Assembly: GCF_006970445.1 (NCBI RefSeq)
Contig: NZ_CP033877.1
Coordinates: 3,852,750-3,916,749 of the forward strand
DNA: 64,000 bases
Direction of reading: 5' to 3'
Source: Stenotrophomonas maltophilia
GTDB taxonomy: Bacteria > Pseudomonadota > Gammaproteobacteria > Xanthomonadales > Xanthomonadaceae
Shown: one piece after another, positions 1-7,238 of the stretch
How the letters are laid out: each line of letters starts with the position of its first letter
Numbering within the stretch: position 1 is the first letter of the stretch
Program-made: the position numbers and the translations under genes
Notes under the pieces: generated by a model
What the model was told of the DNA's origin: nothing
The model's database searches: none
What the model saw: the letters and a program-made list of their open reading frames with translations, nothing else

Positions 1-1031
1 CCGGCCTGCTGGCCTCTGCCCTCCCGCTTGCCGCCCAGGCGGCCGAACAGTGTGGCCCCGACGCCATGCGCGACCACCCGCCGCAGATCAATTTCCGCGT
101 CGACAACGACCTGTTCGGTGGCCGCCACCAGGACCAGGGCTATACCAACGGCGCGCAGCTGACCCTGGTCTCGCCGAATCTGGTCGACTACACCGACGAC
201 CCCTGCCTGCCCCGCATGGCGCGCTGGGTGAACCAGTACCTGGAAGGCTTGCACCCGGGCAGGTTCGAACAGCAGAACATGATCTTCAGCATCGGCCAGG
301 GCATCTTCACCCCCACCGACCCGACCCGCCGCGACCTGATCGAGGACGACCGGCCCTACGCCGGCGTGCTGCTGGCCAGCTTCGGCTTCAACGCGCGCAG
401 CGGCGACCGCCTGCAGACCACCCAGCTGGCCGTGGGTGTGGTCGGCCCCTGGGCACAGGGCAAGCAGGTGCAGGACGCGGTGCACAACATCCTGGGCGAC
501 AAGAAGTTCGAGGGCTGGGACAACCAGCTGCACAACGAACCGGTGTTCATGCTGACCCACGAGCGCATGCGGCGCTGGCCGGCCGATGCCAGCGTCAATG
601 CCGGCGGTTGGGGCTGGGATGCGATCAGCCACTACGGCGGTGCGATCGGCAACCTGGAAACCAAGGCCAATGCCGGTGGTGAAGTGCGCTTCGGCTGGAA
701 GCTGCCCGACGACTTCGGCAGCACGCCGCTGCGTCCGGCCGGTGAAAACACCGCACCGACCCGCGGTGGCCGCCCCAGTGGCTGGTCGTGGCACCTGTTC
801 GTGACCACCGACGCGGCGTGGATGATTCGCGACATCACCCTGGACGGCAACACGTTCCGCAGCAGCCACAGCGTGGACAAGCGCCACGTGGTGGCCCAGG
901 GCGGCTACGGCATCGCCGTGATGCGCGGGCGCTGGAAATTCGCGATGGCGCGTTACCACAGCACCCGCGAATTCGATGGACAGCGCCAATCGCCCGTGTT
1001 CGGCAGCTTCACCATCAGCCGCTCGCTGTAA
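1..1031 (+). CDS. LpxR-type outer-membrane lipid A deacylase family protein, 5' end outside the window
   Basis: The frame is open to the left edge of the window and begins with the hydrophobic end of a signal peptide followed by an AQAA cleavage-type site, so the true start lies upstream and ATG 66 is internal. Family members (DUF2219/LpxR) are outer-membrane beta-barrels; Salmonella LpxR removes the 3'-acyloxyacyl group of lipid A. The mature N-terminus holds the family block VDNDLFGG followed by DQGYTNG, where the LpxR Asn/Asp and Thr active-site residues lie, and later LHNEPVF with a conserved His. It ends at TAA 1029-1031. The family call is firm; the substrate in this organism is inferred. 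Confidence 0.85.
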   Translation, partial: GLLASALPLAAQAAEQCGPDAMRDHPPQINFRVDNDLFGGRHQDQGYTNGAQLTLVSPNLVDYTDDPCLPRMARWVNQYLEGLHPGRFEQQNMIFSIGQGIFTPTDPTRRDLIEDDRPYAGVLLASFGFNARSGDRLQTTQLAVGVVGPWAQGKQVQDAVHNILGDKKFEGWDNQLHNEPVFMLTHERMRRWPADASVNAGGWGWDAISHYGGAIGNLETKANAGGEVRFGWKLPDDFGSTPLRPAGENTAPTRGGRPSGWSWHLFVTTDAAWMIRDITLDGNTFRSSHSVDKRHVVAQGGYGIAVMRGRWKFAMARYHSTREFDGQRQSPVFGSFTISRSL

Positions 1032-1044
1032 GCGAGGGGCTGAG

Positions 1045-1066
1045 GTAGTGCCGGCCGCTGGCCGGC
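1045..1066 (+). repeat. SMAG-type REP stem-loop
   Basis: A GTAG terminus is followed by the imperfect palindrome GCCGGCCGCTGGCCGGC. This is the commonest repeat in the window and matches the SMAG (GTAG-ended REP) family described in S. maltophilia. It lies just after the LpxR-like stop codon. Confidence 0.85.
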
Positions 1067-1073
1067 TGTTGGC

Positions 1074-1226
1074 ACATCCGGATGGGTTCATGGGGTGCCG
1101 GCCAGCGGCCGGCACTACCCACATCCGTATGGGTTCATGGGGAGCCGGCCAGCGGCCGGCACTACCCACATCCGGATGGGTTCATGGGGTGCCGGCCAGC
1201 GGCCGGCACTACCCACATCCGGACGG
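1074..1226 (+). repeat. 47-bp tandem repeat built on a SMAG stem-loop
   Basis: Three copies with a 47-bp period begin at 1074, 1121 and 1168, and a partial fourth begins at 1215. Each copy contains a spacer (ATCCGGATGGGTTCATGG, with small changes) and an inverted SMAG palindrome ending CACTACCC. The middle copy differs at two positions. The unit looks like a REP and its flank amplified in tandem between convergent genes. Confidence 0.9.
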
Positions 1227-1245
1227 AACCGGCATCCCAGAACAG

Positions 1246-1271
1246 AAAAGGCCGGCATGCGCCGGCCTTTT
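1246..1271. terminator. bidirectional intrinsic terminator between the LpxR-like gene and dacC
   Basis: A seven-bp GC stem, GGCCGGC / GCCGGCC (1250-1256 and 1261-1267), has an ATGC loop and is flanked by AAAA and TTTT. It can terminate both convergent genes. Confidence 0.85.
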
Positions 1272-1294
1272 CGTTCACCCCGCCGAGGCGTGGA

Positions 1295-2515
1295 TCATTC
1301 CGATTCCCACCACATCCAGAAGCTGTCCCACAGGCGCTTGAAGAAGCCGGCCTGCTCGACGGCGGCCACGGCCACCAGCGGTGCCTCGGCGATGACCTTG
1401 CCATCCAGGGTGACCTTCACGGTGCCGATCTGCTGCCCGGCGGTGAACGGTGCTTCCAGGGTCTTGGGCACGTCGATGCTCGGCTTCAGGTCGTTGTAGC
1501 GGCCGCGCGGCACGCTCACCAGCATCGGCTGGGCCACGCCCAGCTGCACCTTGTCGGTGGTGCCCTTCCAGACCTTGTGCTCGGCCACGGCCTTGCCCGG
1601 CTCGTACAGGCGGTGGGTCTCGAAGAAGCGGAAGCCCCAGTTCAGCAGGGCCAGGCTGTCGTCGGCACGCTGCTTCTCCGACGAACCACCCAGCACCACG
1701 GCGATCAGGCGCTGGTCACCACGCTGGGCCGAGCTCATCAGGCAGTAGCCGGCTTCGGAAGTGTGGCCGGTCTTGATGCCGTCCACGCTGCCATCGCGCC
1801 ACAGCAGCAGGTTGCGGTTCGGCTGCTTGATGTTGCCGACCTGGAATTCCTTGATCTTGTTGTACGCGTAGGTTTCCGGGTAATCACGCACCATCGCGCG
1901 GCCCAGCAGCGCCAGGTCGTAGGCGGTGCTGTGGTGGCCTTCGGCGGTCAGGCCGTGGGCGTTGACGAAGTGCGAGTCCTTCATGCCGATCTTGGCGGCG
2001 TAGCTGTTCATCAGCGACGCGAAGGCTTCTTCGCTGCCGGCCACGTGCTCGGCCAGGGCAATCGCGGCGTCATTGCCGGATTGGATCGCCATGCCCTTTT
2101 CCATGTCTTCCAGGCGTGCAGTCTGGTTGACCGGGAAGCCGCTGTAGCTGCCGTCGGTACCCGCACCGCCTTCGCGCCAGGCGCGTTCGCTCATCATCAC
2201 CTGGTCATCCGCACGGACCTTGCCGTTCTTGACCTCGGCGGCGATCACGTAGGACGTCATCACCTTGGTGATGCTGGCCGGGGCCAGCTGCTCGTGGACG
2301 TTCTCGCCAGCCAGTACCTGGCCGGTGGCGTAATCCATCAGGACCCAGGCCTTGGACACGCTCGGTGCCGGGGCCGGCGGAGTGGCGACAGTGGCCGGGG
2401 CGGCAGCGGCGGCGGCAGGCGCCGGCGTGGCCGGAGTCGGCAGCGGGGTCTGGGCGGAAGCCAGGCCCACCACCAGGGTGGCGGCCAGGGCGGTGGCGGC
2501 GGAACGGAAATTCAT
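1295..2515 (-). CDS. dacC: D-alanyl-D-alanine carboxypeptidase (PBP5/6 type)
   Basis: 406 aa. It trims the terminal D-Ala from peptidoglycan stem peptides in the periplasm. A signal peptide ends near ASA (about residues 19-21), followed by a Pro/Ala linker. The serine peptidase S11 motifs are present: SITK with nucleophile Ser81 and Lys84, SGN at 146-148 and KTG at 248-250. The C-terminus carries the beta-sandwich domain and an amphipathic anchor (WDSFWMWWESE). The start at MNFRS is preferred because the longer frame upstream has no signal peptide. It follows rlpA by 100 bp in the mltB-rlpA-dacC order also seen in Pseudomonas. Confidence 0.95.
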   Translation of the reverse strand: MNFRSAATALAATLVVGLASAQTPLPTPATPAPAAAAAAPATVATPPAPAPSVSKAWVLMDYATGQVLAGENVHEQLAPASITKVMTSYVIAAEVKNGKVRADDQVMMSERAWREGGAGTDGSYSGFPVNQTARLEDMEKGMAIQSGNDAAIALAEHVAGSEEAFASLMNSYAAKIGMKDSHFVNAHGLTAEGHHSTAYDLALLGRAMVRDYPETYAYNKIKEFQVGNIKQPNRNLLLWRDGSVDGIKTGHTSEAGYCLMSSAQRGDQRLIAVVLGGSSEKQRADDSLALLNWGFRFFETHRLYEPGKAVAEHKVWKGTTDKVQLGVAQPMLVSVPRGRYNDLKPSIDVPKTLEAPFTAGQQIGTVKVTLDGKVIAEAPLVAVAAVEQAGFFKRLWDSFWMWWESE

Positions 2516-2615
2516 TGGACAGCAGGCTCCAGGGGACGGCCAGGAATGGAGGGTGGAACGTAACGGCCATTGTAAGGCCGGGGCAGCATGGGCCGGCAGC
2601 ACCGGCCCGGGCGGA

Positions 2616-3890
2616 TCAATCCTTGACGATCTGCGGCGAACCCAGGCCCAGACCGGCAATGCGGCCGACAAGTTCCGCGGCACTGGCATGGTCGGTGGCG
2701 GGAACGCGCAGGCGGAACAGCGTGCGGCCACCGGCGGCGATGTCGCTGATGGTCGCGCCGACGATGCCAGCGGCGTTGAGCTGGCCCATTGCGCGATTGG
2801 CGTTGTCGCGGCTGGAGAAGCTGGCGACCTGCACCATCACCGCACCTACCACCTGCTGCGACAGGCTGGGGGCCGCAGGTGCGGCGGCGGTGCGCACCGG
2901 TGCCGGTGCGACGGCACGCGGCGCGGTGCTGGCGGCGGCGACCGTTGCCGGTGCAGTGCTGCGCACCGGCGGTGCACTCGGCGGCAGGCTGCTGACCGCC
3001 ACGTCCGGCACGGTGCTGGCCACGCCCTGGGTGGTGGCCGGTTGGCCACGTGCCGGCATGCCATCGGCCGGCAGCCCCTTGACCAGGCGATCGATGTCGC
3101 TGTCGGCGGTTGCCCGCGCGGTCGGCGCCGGGCGCGCACTGGCCACGGCGGCGGCGGCGGCCGCTTCGGCGGCGCGGCGTTCTCGGCGCGACGGCTTCTG
3201 CGCCAGCAGGTTGCTCTCGCCCGGCTGCAGCGCGCGCACTTCCACGTTGCCGGTGCCGCGCTGGGTGATGCCCAGGCGCACGGCGGCGGCATAACTGAGA
3301 TCAACCACGCGGCCATCGTGGAACGGGCCGCGATCGTTGACGCGCACGATCACCGACTCGCCGTTGTCGAGGTTGGTCACGCGGGCGAAGCTGGGCAGCG
3401 GCAGCGTCTTGTGCGCGGCAGTGAACTGGTACATGTCGTAGACCTCGCGGTTGGAGGTCAGGCGGCCATGGAACTTGGCCCCGTAGTACGACGCGGTGCC
3501 GCGCTCGACGTAGTTGCGGGTGTCGTCGAGCACTTTGTACGACTTGCCCAGCACCACATACGGCGTCTTGTTGCCGATCGCCGAGCGTTCTTCCGCGGTC
3601 ACTTCCGGCTCGGGGATGCAGGCCACGTTGGGAATGTAGTCCGGCGTGCTGTCACGCACGCCCGGCTTGTACAGGCCACCGGCGGTGTAGTTGCCGCGGG
3701 TGCTCAGGTCTTCCTTGGCCGCTGCGTAGGGCGAGCCTTCCGGGCAGTGTGCCGGGCGCGAGCCGCGCCCCTGCACCAGGGTGCCACCCGACTTGCCACC
3801 ATGGCCGGCCGTGGCCGGCTTCTTCGGCGCGCTGCTGCAGGCCGCCAGCGCGAGGACGATCAAGCCTGGGACCAGCCATCTGATGTTCAT
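2616..3890 (-). CDS. rlpA: RlpA septal lytic transglycosylase, lipoprotein with SPOR domain
   Basis: 424 aa. The N-terminus is a lipoprotein signal with an LAAC lipobox, so the protein should be anchored in the outer membrane. A double-psi beta-barrel lies around residues 130-205 (GTASYYGAKFHG; RVNDRGPFHDGR, with the catalytic Asp and His of RlpA). A long Ala/Pro/Arg linker leads to a C-terminal SPOR domain (about 345-424, VQVASFSSRDNANRAM) that binds denuded septal glycan. RlpA in Pseudomonas cleaves naked glycan strands during division. Its start overlaps the mltB stop by 4 bp, indicating translational coupling. Confidence 0.93.
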   Translation of the reverse strand: MNIRWLVPGLIVLALAACSSAPKKPATAGHGGKSGGTLVQGRGSRPAHCPEGSPYAAAKEDLSTRGNYTAGGLYKPGVRDSTPDYIPNVACIPEPEVTAEERSAIGNKTPYVVLGKSYKVLDDTRNYVERGTASYYGAKFHGRLTSNREVYDMYQFTAAHKTLPLPSFARVTNLDNGESVIVRVNDRGPFHDGRVVDLSYAAAVRLGITQRGTGNVEVRALQPGESNLLAQKPSRRERRAAEAAAAAAVASARPAPTARATADSDIDRLVKGLPADGMPARGQPATTQGVASTVPDVAVSSLPPSAPPVRSTAPATVAAASTAPRAVAPAPVRTAAAPAAPSLSQQVVGAVMVQVASFSSRDNANRAMGQLNAAGIVGATISDIAAGGRTLFRLRVPATDHASAAELVGRIAGLGLGSPQIVKD

Positions 3891-5032
3891 GCCGGGGGCA
3901 GCTCCTGTCCGGCGATGGCCTGGGACAGCTGGAACACGGCCATCGCGTACATCTTCGAGAGGTTGTAGCGGGTGATCGCGTAGTAGTTCTGGAAGCCCAG
4001 CCAGTACTGCTTGCCGGTGCTGCCTTCAAGCGTGATCGGGGTGGCGGTGGCGCCCGGCTGCACTGCAGCGCTGGGCTGGTAGCCGCGCTGCGCCAGGTCG
4101 GCCAGCGACCAGGTCGGCATCCATTCGGTCGGATTGAACTCCTCGCGGCCTGGCGCCAGCGTGGCCGGCACGGCCACCTGGCCACCACGGACCCAGCCGC
4201 CCTTCTTCACGAAGTAGTTGGCAATGGACGAGAACACGTCGTCGTAGCTGGTGAACAGGTCGCGACGGCCGTCGCCATTGCCGTCCACTGCGTAATCCAG
4301 ATAGCTGGACGGCATGAACTGGCCCATGCCCATCGCACCGGCATAGCTGCCCTTGAGCGTGGTGATGTCCAGTTTCTCTTCGCGACCCAGCTCGAACAGT
4401 TTGGCCAGCTCATCGCGGAAGAACAGCTCGCGGCGCACTTCGCGTTCCAGCTTGGCCGGGTCGCCGCTGCGCGGGTAATAGAACGCCAGCGTGTACAGCG
4501 CATCAAGCACGCGATGGCTGCCGGCATTCTTTCCGTAGCTGGTTTCCACGCCGATGATCGCCACGATCACTTCGGCCGGCACGCCGGTGCGCTGCTGCAC
4601 GCGATCCAGTTCGGCACGGTGCTGGGCCAGGAACGCGCGTCCGCCATCGATGCGTGCCTTGCTGATGAACATCGGCCGGTATTCGTTCCACGGCTTGACC
4701 CGTTCGGCCGGGCGCGACATCGCGGCGATGATCGGCTGGCGCACCTGCGCCTGGTCGAGCACGCTGCTGATCTGCTCCGGCTTCAGGCCATAGCGCTTGG
4801 CGGTATCGGCAATGAAGCGGGCCCGTGCAACCTCGAACGGTACCGGGGTGAGATCGACCGGCGGCGCGGTGGCAGCGGCGGCTTCGGGCGCGGCCTCGGC
4901 CGGGCCATGGGCCTTGGCGGCGGGTTGGCGCGGCGTACTGCTGGCCTGGGGCGAAGACGGTGGGGACTTCGGCTGGGTCGCGCAGGCGACCAGGCCGAGG
5001 GTGAGCATGCAGGCCAGAGTGCGTCGAATCAT
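3887..5032 (-). CDS. mltB: lytic murein transglycosylase B
   Basis: 381 aa. This periplasmic lipoprotein (lipobox LVAC, Cys17) cleaves glycan strands to 1,6-anhydro-muropeptides. The GH103 catalytic block GVETSYGKNAG places the acid Glu at 163, and AGAMGMGQFMPSSYLDY with an NGDGRRDLF segment (EF-hand-like, as in Slt35) follows. It is the first gene of mltB-rlpA-dacC and has its own sigma-70-like promoter (5060-5088). In Pseudomonas mltB follows rodA closely; here it is cut off from the rodA genes by about 1 kb of non-coding DNA. Confidence 0.95.
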   Translation of the reverse strand: MIRRTLACMLTLGLVACATQPKSPPSSPQASSTPRQPAAKAHGPAEAAPEAAAATAPPVDLTPVPFEVARARFIADTAKRYGLKPEQISSVLDQAQVRQPIIAAMSRPAERVKPWNEYRPMFISKARIDGGRAFLAQHRAELDRVQQRTGVPAEVIVAIIGVETSYGKNAGSHRVLDALYTLAFYYPRSGDPAKLEREVRRELFFRDELAKLFELGREEKLDITTLKGSYAGAMGMGQFMPSSYLDYAVDGNGDGRRDLFTSYDDVFSSIANYFVKKGGWVRGGQVAVPATLAPGREEFNPTEWMPTWSLADLAQRGYQPSAAVQPGATATPITLEGSTGKQYWLGFQNYYAITRYNLSKMYAMAVFQLSQAIAGQELPPA

Positions 5033-5059
5033 CGTCGCAGGTTAGCAGGTCATGGATGA

Positions 5060-5088
5060 ATTAAAACCCCTAACACCATGAATCACAA
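5060..5088 (-). promoter_or_regulatory. sigma-70-like promoter for mltB-rlpA-dacC
   Basis: Read on the minus strand: -35 TTGTGA (5088-5083), 17-bp spacer, -10 TTTAAT (5065-5060). Predicted transcription start is near 5053, about 20 nt before the mltB ATG. -35 matches 4/6 and -10 5/6. Confidence 0.6.
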
Positions 5089-5156
5089 CGATTTGCCCGC
5101 GTTCAGCGGGAAATGTGAAGACGTCGTGACCAGGCTTGCCCATTCAGATAGAGGTT

Positions 5157-5259
5157 GCCGGTTGCGTCCCCATCCCCGCAGACGCAACCGGCGACCGGAT
5201 CCGGTCGGTACCTGCGCGGCTGCCGCTCCCCAGTGGCAGTTCCCCGCGCTCCTTGTACC
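5157..5259 (+). ncRNA. strongly structured, C-rich-looped intergenic segment; possible small RNA or leader
   Basis: No credible ORF is present. The plus strand forms a perfect 12-bp stem (5157-5168 with 5181-5192) with the loop CCCATCCCCGCA, then the 14-bp palindrome GACCGGATCCGGTC (5193-5206), then a long interrupted stem closing 5207-5211 with 5255-5259 and exposing GCTCCCCAGT. C-rich loops of this kind occur in sRNAs that pair with Shine-Dalgarno sequences, such as sX13 of Xanthomonas. On the opposite strand it would instead be a structured mltB leader. No clear promoter or terminator was found, so function and strand are inference. Confidence 0.35.
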
Positions 5260-5365
5260 CGTTGGATCAGTACTGCTCCCGCCCGACGCCCCCTGGCGCT
5301 GCATCGATTGACGGCGCGCCGTGCCGAACGGGCCGCCATTGTGCAGGCCGATTACGACAAGTCCA

Positions 5366-5379
5366 TTGATCAAGATCAA
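5366..5379. promoter_or_regulatory. exact FNR/ANR-type box
   Basis: TTGATCAAGATCAA matches the FNR/ANR consensus TTGAT-N4-ATCAA perfectly. On the plus strand a TAACAT -10-like hexamer (5404-5409) lies at the class II activation distance. On the minus strand CACAAT (5343-5338) is about equally placed, so the controlled direction is open. No protein gene lies within 280 bp on either side. Confidence 0.6.
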
Positions 5380-5493
5380 CGCGCTGTAAAAGTGTGAACC
5401 AGCTAACATTTTTTCTGGGAATTGGTCAGAGCGCGTGCTGCTGCGCGATGTTGTGAGAACGATTCCACAACAGGCATTGCGCAGAGTCAGGAA

Positions 5494-6020
5494 GTTTCCA
5501 GCCAACGGCGCAGCCCCTCGCGGGTGGTGTCTGGGTGGTCGCGGAAAGCCGGATTGCTGAGGGCTGGCCGGGTGGGTGGGCAGTGCGGGGACGCCGTGAA
5601 CCCATCCATGGGGGCTTGGCCGCGGCATCCATGCCGCGGACACCCCGCACTGCCCCCCCACCCGGCCGCTGACAGTTTTCGGCGCGTTCACCCACGGAGA
5701 AGAAAAGAGAAGATCAAAAGCAAAAGCAGCTTGGCGGGTCGCTTCATTGCCTTGTGTGGAGCCGAGCCATGCTCGGCTCACGAGCAAGCCCAGCGCCGCG
5801 ACCCGCTTTTGATTTTCTCTTTCTTCTCCGTGGGTAGACGCGCACGGAACCTGTCCGTGGCCGGGTAGATGGGCTGCGCAGGGGCGTGAGCCGCATGGAT
5901 GCGGCGACCGAGCTTACATGGACGTACTTGCAGCGTCCCCTGCGCAGCCCATCTACCCGGCCCCACCCATGAACTGCTTTGCGCGACCACCCACGAGGGG
6001 CTGCGCCGTTGGCTGGAAAC
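5494..6020. repeat. nested composite palindrome of about 527 bp
   Basis: Outer arms 5494-5528 and 5986-6020 are complementary at 34 of 35 positions. Inner arms 5681-5721 and 5805-5844 are complementary with a few mismatches. Two side stems sit between them: 5566-5590 with 5643-5667 (24/25) and 5859-5884 with 5937-5962 (26/26), each carrying a smaller internal hairpin (5620-5639, 5890-5906). At the centre is GAGCCGAGC-CAT-GCTCGGCTC (5759-5779) inside GCGGGTCGC / GCGACCCGC. The whole folds symmetrically as a branched cruciform. It starts 2 bp after the second rodA stop codon. Frames crossing it are low-complexity and look non-coding. Confidence 0.9.
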
Positions 6021-6021
6021 G

Positions 6022-7125
6022 CTATCCCCCGTGCACGGGCCGGTGCCCGCGTACCGCCATCACCAACCCGATGCCAGCCAACAGCGACACCGCCGAGGTC
6101 CCGCCGTAACTGATCAGCGGCATCGGAATGCCCACCACCGGCAGCAGGCCGGAAATCATTCCACCGTTCACCAGCACGTAGACGAAGAACGCCAGCCCCA
6201 GGCTGCCGGCCAGCAACCGCGCATGCGTATCGCGCGCGTGCACGGCTATCCACAGGCAGCGCCCCACCACGAACAGGTACAGCGCAAACAGCGTCGCCAC
6301 GCCGATCCAGCCGAACTCTTCGGCCAACACAGAAAACGCGAAGTCGGTGGTGTACTCGGGCAGGAAATCCAGCGTGGCCTGTGTGCCCTGCCCCCAGCCG
6401 CGTCCCTGCCAGCCCCCGGAGCCGATCGCGATGCGCGATTGCAGGATGTTCCAACCGGTGCCAAGCGGGTCCGCCGCCGGGTCGAGGAAGGTCAGTACGC
6501 GATCCTTCTGGTACTGACGCAACAGACCGAACCACGCCAGCGGTGCGGCCACCGCCAGCCCCGTCGCACCCGTTGCCACCCAGCCCCAGTGCAGGCCGGC
6601 CAGCAGCAACGCGAACACGCCGCTGGCGGTGACCAGGGTGGCCGTGCCGAGGTTGGGCTGCATCAGGATCAATACCGCCGGCACCCCGATCAGCACTGCG
6701 GCGGTCAGTACCGTGCGCGGCGACGGCGGCAACGGCTGCCGGTGCAGGTACCAGGCCATCATCATCGGCAGGCTGAGCTTGAGCAGCTCGGACGGCTGCA
6801 GGTAGAACACGCCGAGGTTGAGCCAGCGCTGCCCGTACTTGCCGGTGCCGATGACGTACACCGCCATCAGCGGCAGCATCGACAACGCATACAACGCCGG
6901 TGTCCACGCGCGCAGGCGCAGCAGCGAAACGCGCGACAGCAGCCACATGGCCAGCAGCCCACCGGCAAAGCGCGCCGCCTGCCCGGTCACTGGCCCGGAC
7001 ACGCTGTGCAGCACCGCAAGGCCCGCGCCCATCAGGATCAACAATGCGACCAGCAACGGCAGGTCGATCGTGCGCACTACCTCACGGCAGCCGCCAAGCA
7101 GTCGTTTCCATTCCACGCGCAGCAC
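6022..7125 (-). CDS. second RodA/FtsW-family glycosyltransferase (SEDS)
   Basis: 367 aa, multi-pass inner-membrane SEDS protein, close in sequence and length to the rodA next to it (7239-8351). SEDS proteins polymerise glycan from lipid II with a partner class B PBP. Conserved blocks include GTGKYGQRWLNLGVF, QPNLGTA, GSGGWQGRGWGQGTQ, EEFGWIGV and PMPLISYGGTSAVS near the C-terminus. The start is GTG 7125, chosen because it aligns residue for residue with the N-terminus of the neighbouring RodA; GTG 7116 is possible. No good Shine-Dalgarno is visible. It is a tandem duplicate on the same strand, separated by a 17-bp hairpin repeat. It probably has RodA activity, but its partner is unknown. Confidence 0.85.
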   Translation of the reverse strand: MLRVEWKRLLGGCREVVRTIDLPLLVALLILMGAGLAVLHSVSGPVTGQAARFAGGLLAMWLLSRVSLLRLRAWTPALYALSMLPLMAVYVIGTGKYGQRWLNLGVFYLQPSELLKLSLPMMMAWYLHRQPLPPSPRTVLTAAVLIGVPAVLILMQPNLGTATLVTASGVFALLLAGLHWGWVATGATGLAVAAPLAWFGLLRQYQKDRVLTFLDPAADPLGTGWNILQSRIAIGSGGWQGRGWGQGTQATLDFLPEYTTDFAFSVLAEEFGWIGVATLFALYLFVVGRCLWIAVHARDTHARLLAGSLGLAFFVYVLVNGGMISGLLPVVGIPMPLISYGGTSAVSLLAGIGLVMAVRGHRPVHGG

Positions 7126-7186
7126 GGTAACAACGGGCGCTTGCGTGAAGCTGTCAGGGTGCTTCTGCTCTCCGTAGCCGAGCTCT

Positions 7187-7228
7187 GGGGTCAGATCCCT
7201 TTTTCCTGTGGAAAAGGGATCTGACCCC
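7187..7228. repeat. GGGGTCAGATCCC inverted repeat between the two rodA genes
   Basis: The 17-nt arms GGGGTCAGATCCCTTTT (7187-7203) and their exact complement (7212-7228) enclose an 8-nt loop. This belongs to the same general hairpin class as those at 44424, 47476 and 51997. It could end or attenuate transcripts leaving the upstream rodA. Confidence 0.8.
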
Positions 7229-7238
7229 GACGCCGGAC

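Noticed and set aside
1074..1226. Possible small CRISPR array
   Set aside because: The whole 47-bp unit repeats, including the would-be spacer, and the unit contains a SMAG palindrome; no cas genes are nearby.
2352..3968. Plus-strand frame of 538 codons opposite rlpA and dacC
   Set aside because: Antisense shadow of two genes with clear catalytic and lipoprotein motifs.
5083..5787. Minus-strand frame of 234 codons across the intergenic region
   Set aside because: It runs through the C-rich hairpins and half of the nested palindrome; its composition follows the repeats, no domain or ribosome-binding site is seen, and its 3' part overlaps the structured segment.
5899..7224. Plus-strand frame of about 440 codons opposite the second rodA
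   Set aside because: A Gln/His/Arg-rich shadow of the real minus-strand SEDS gene.
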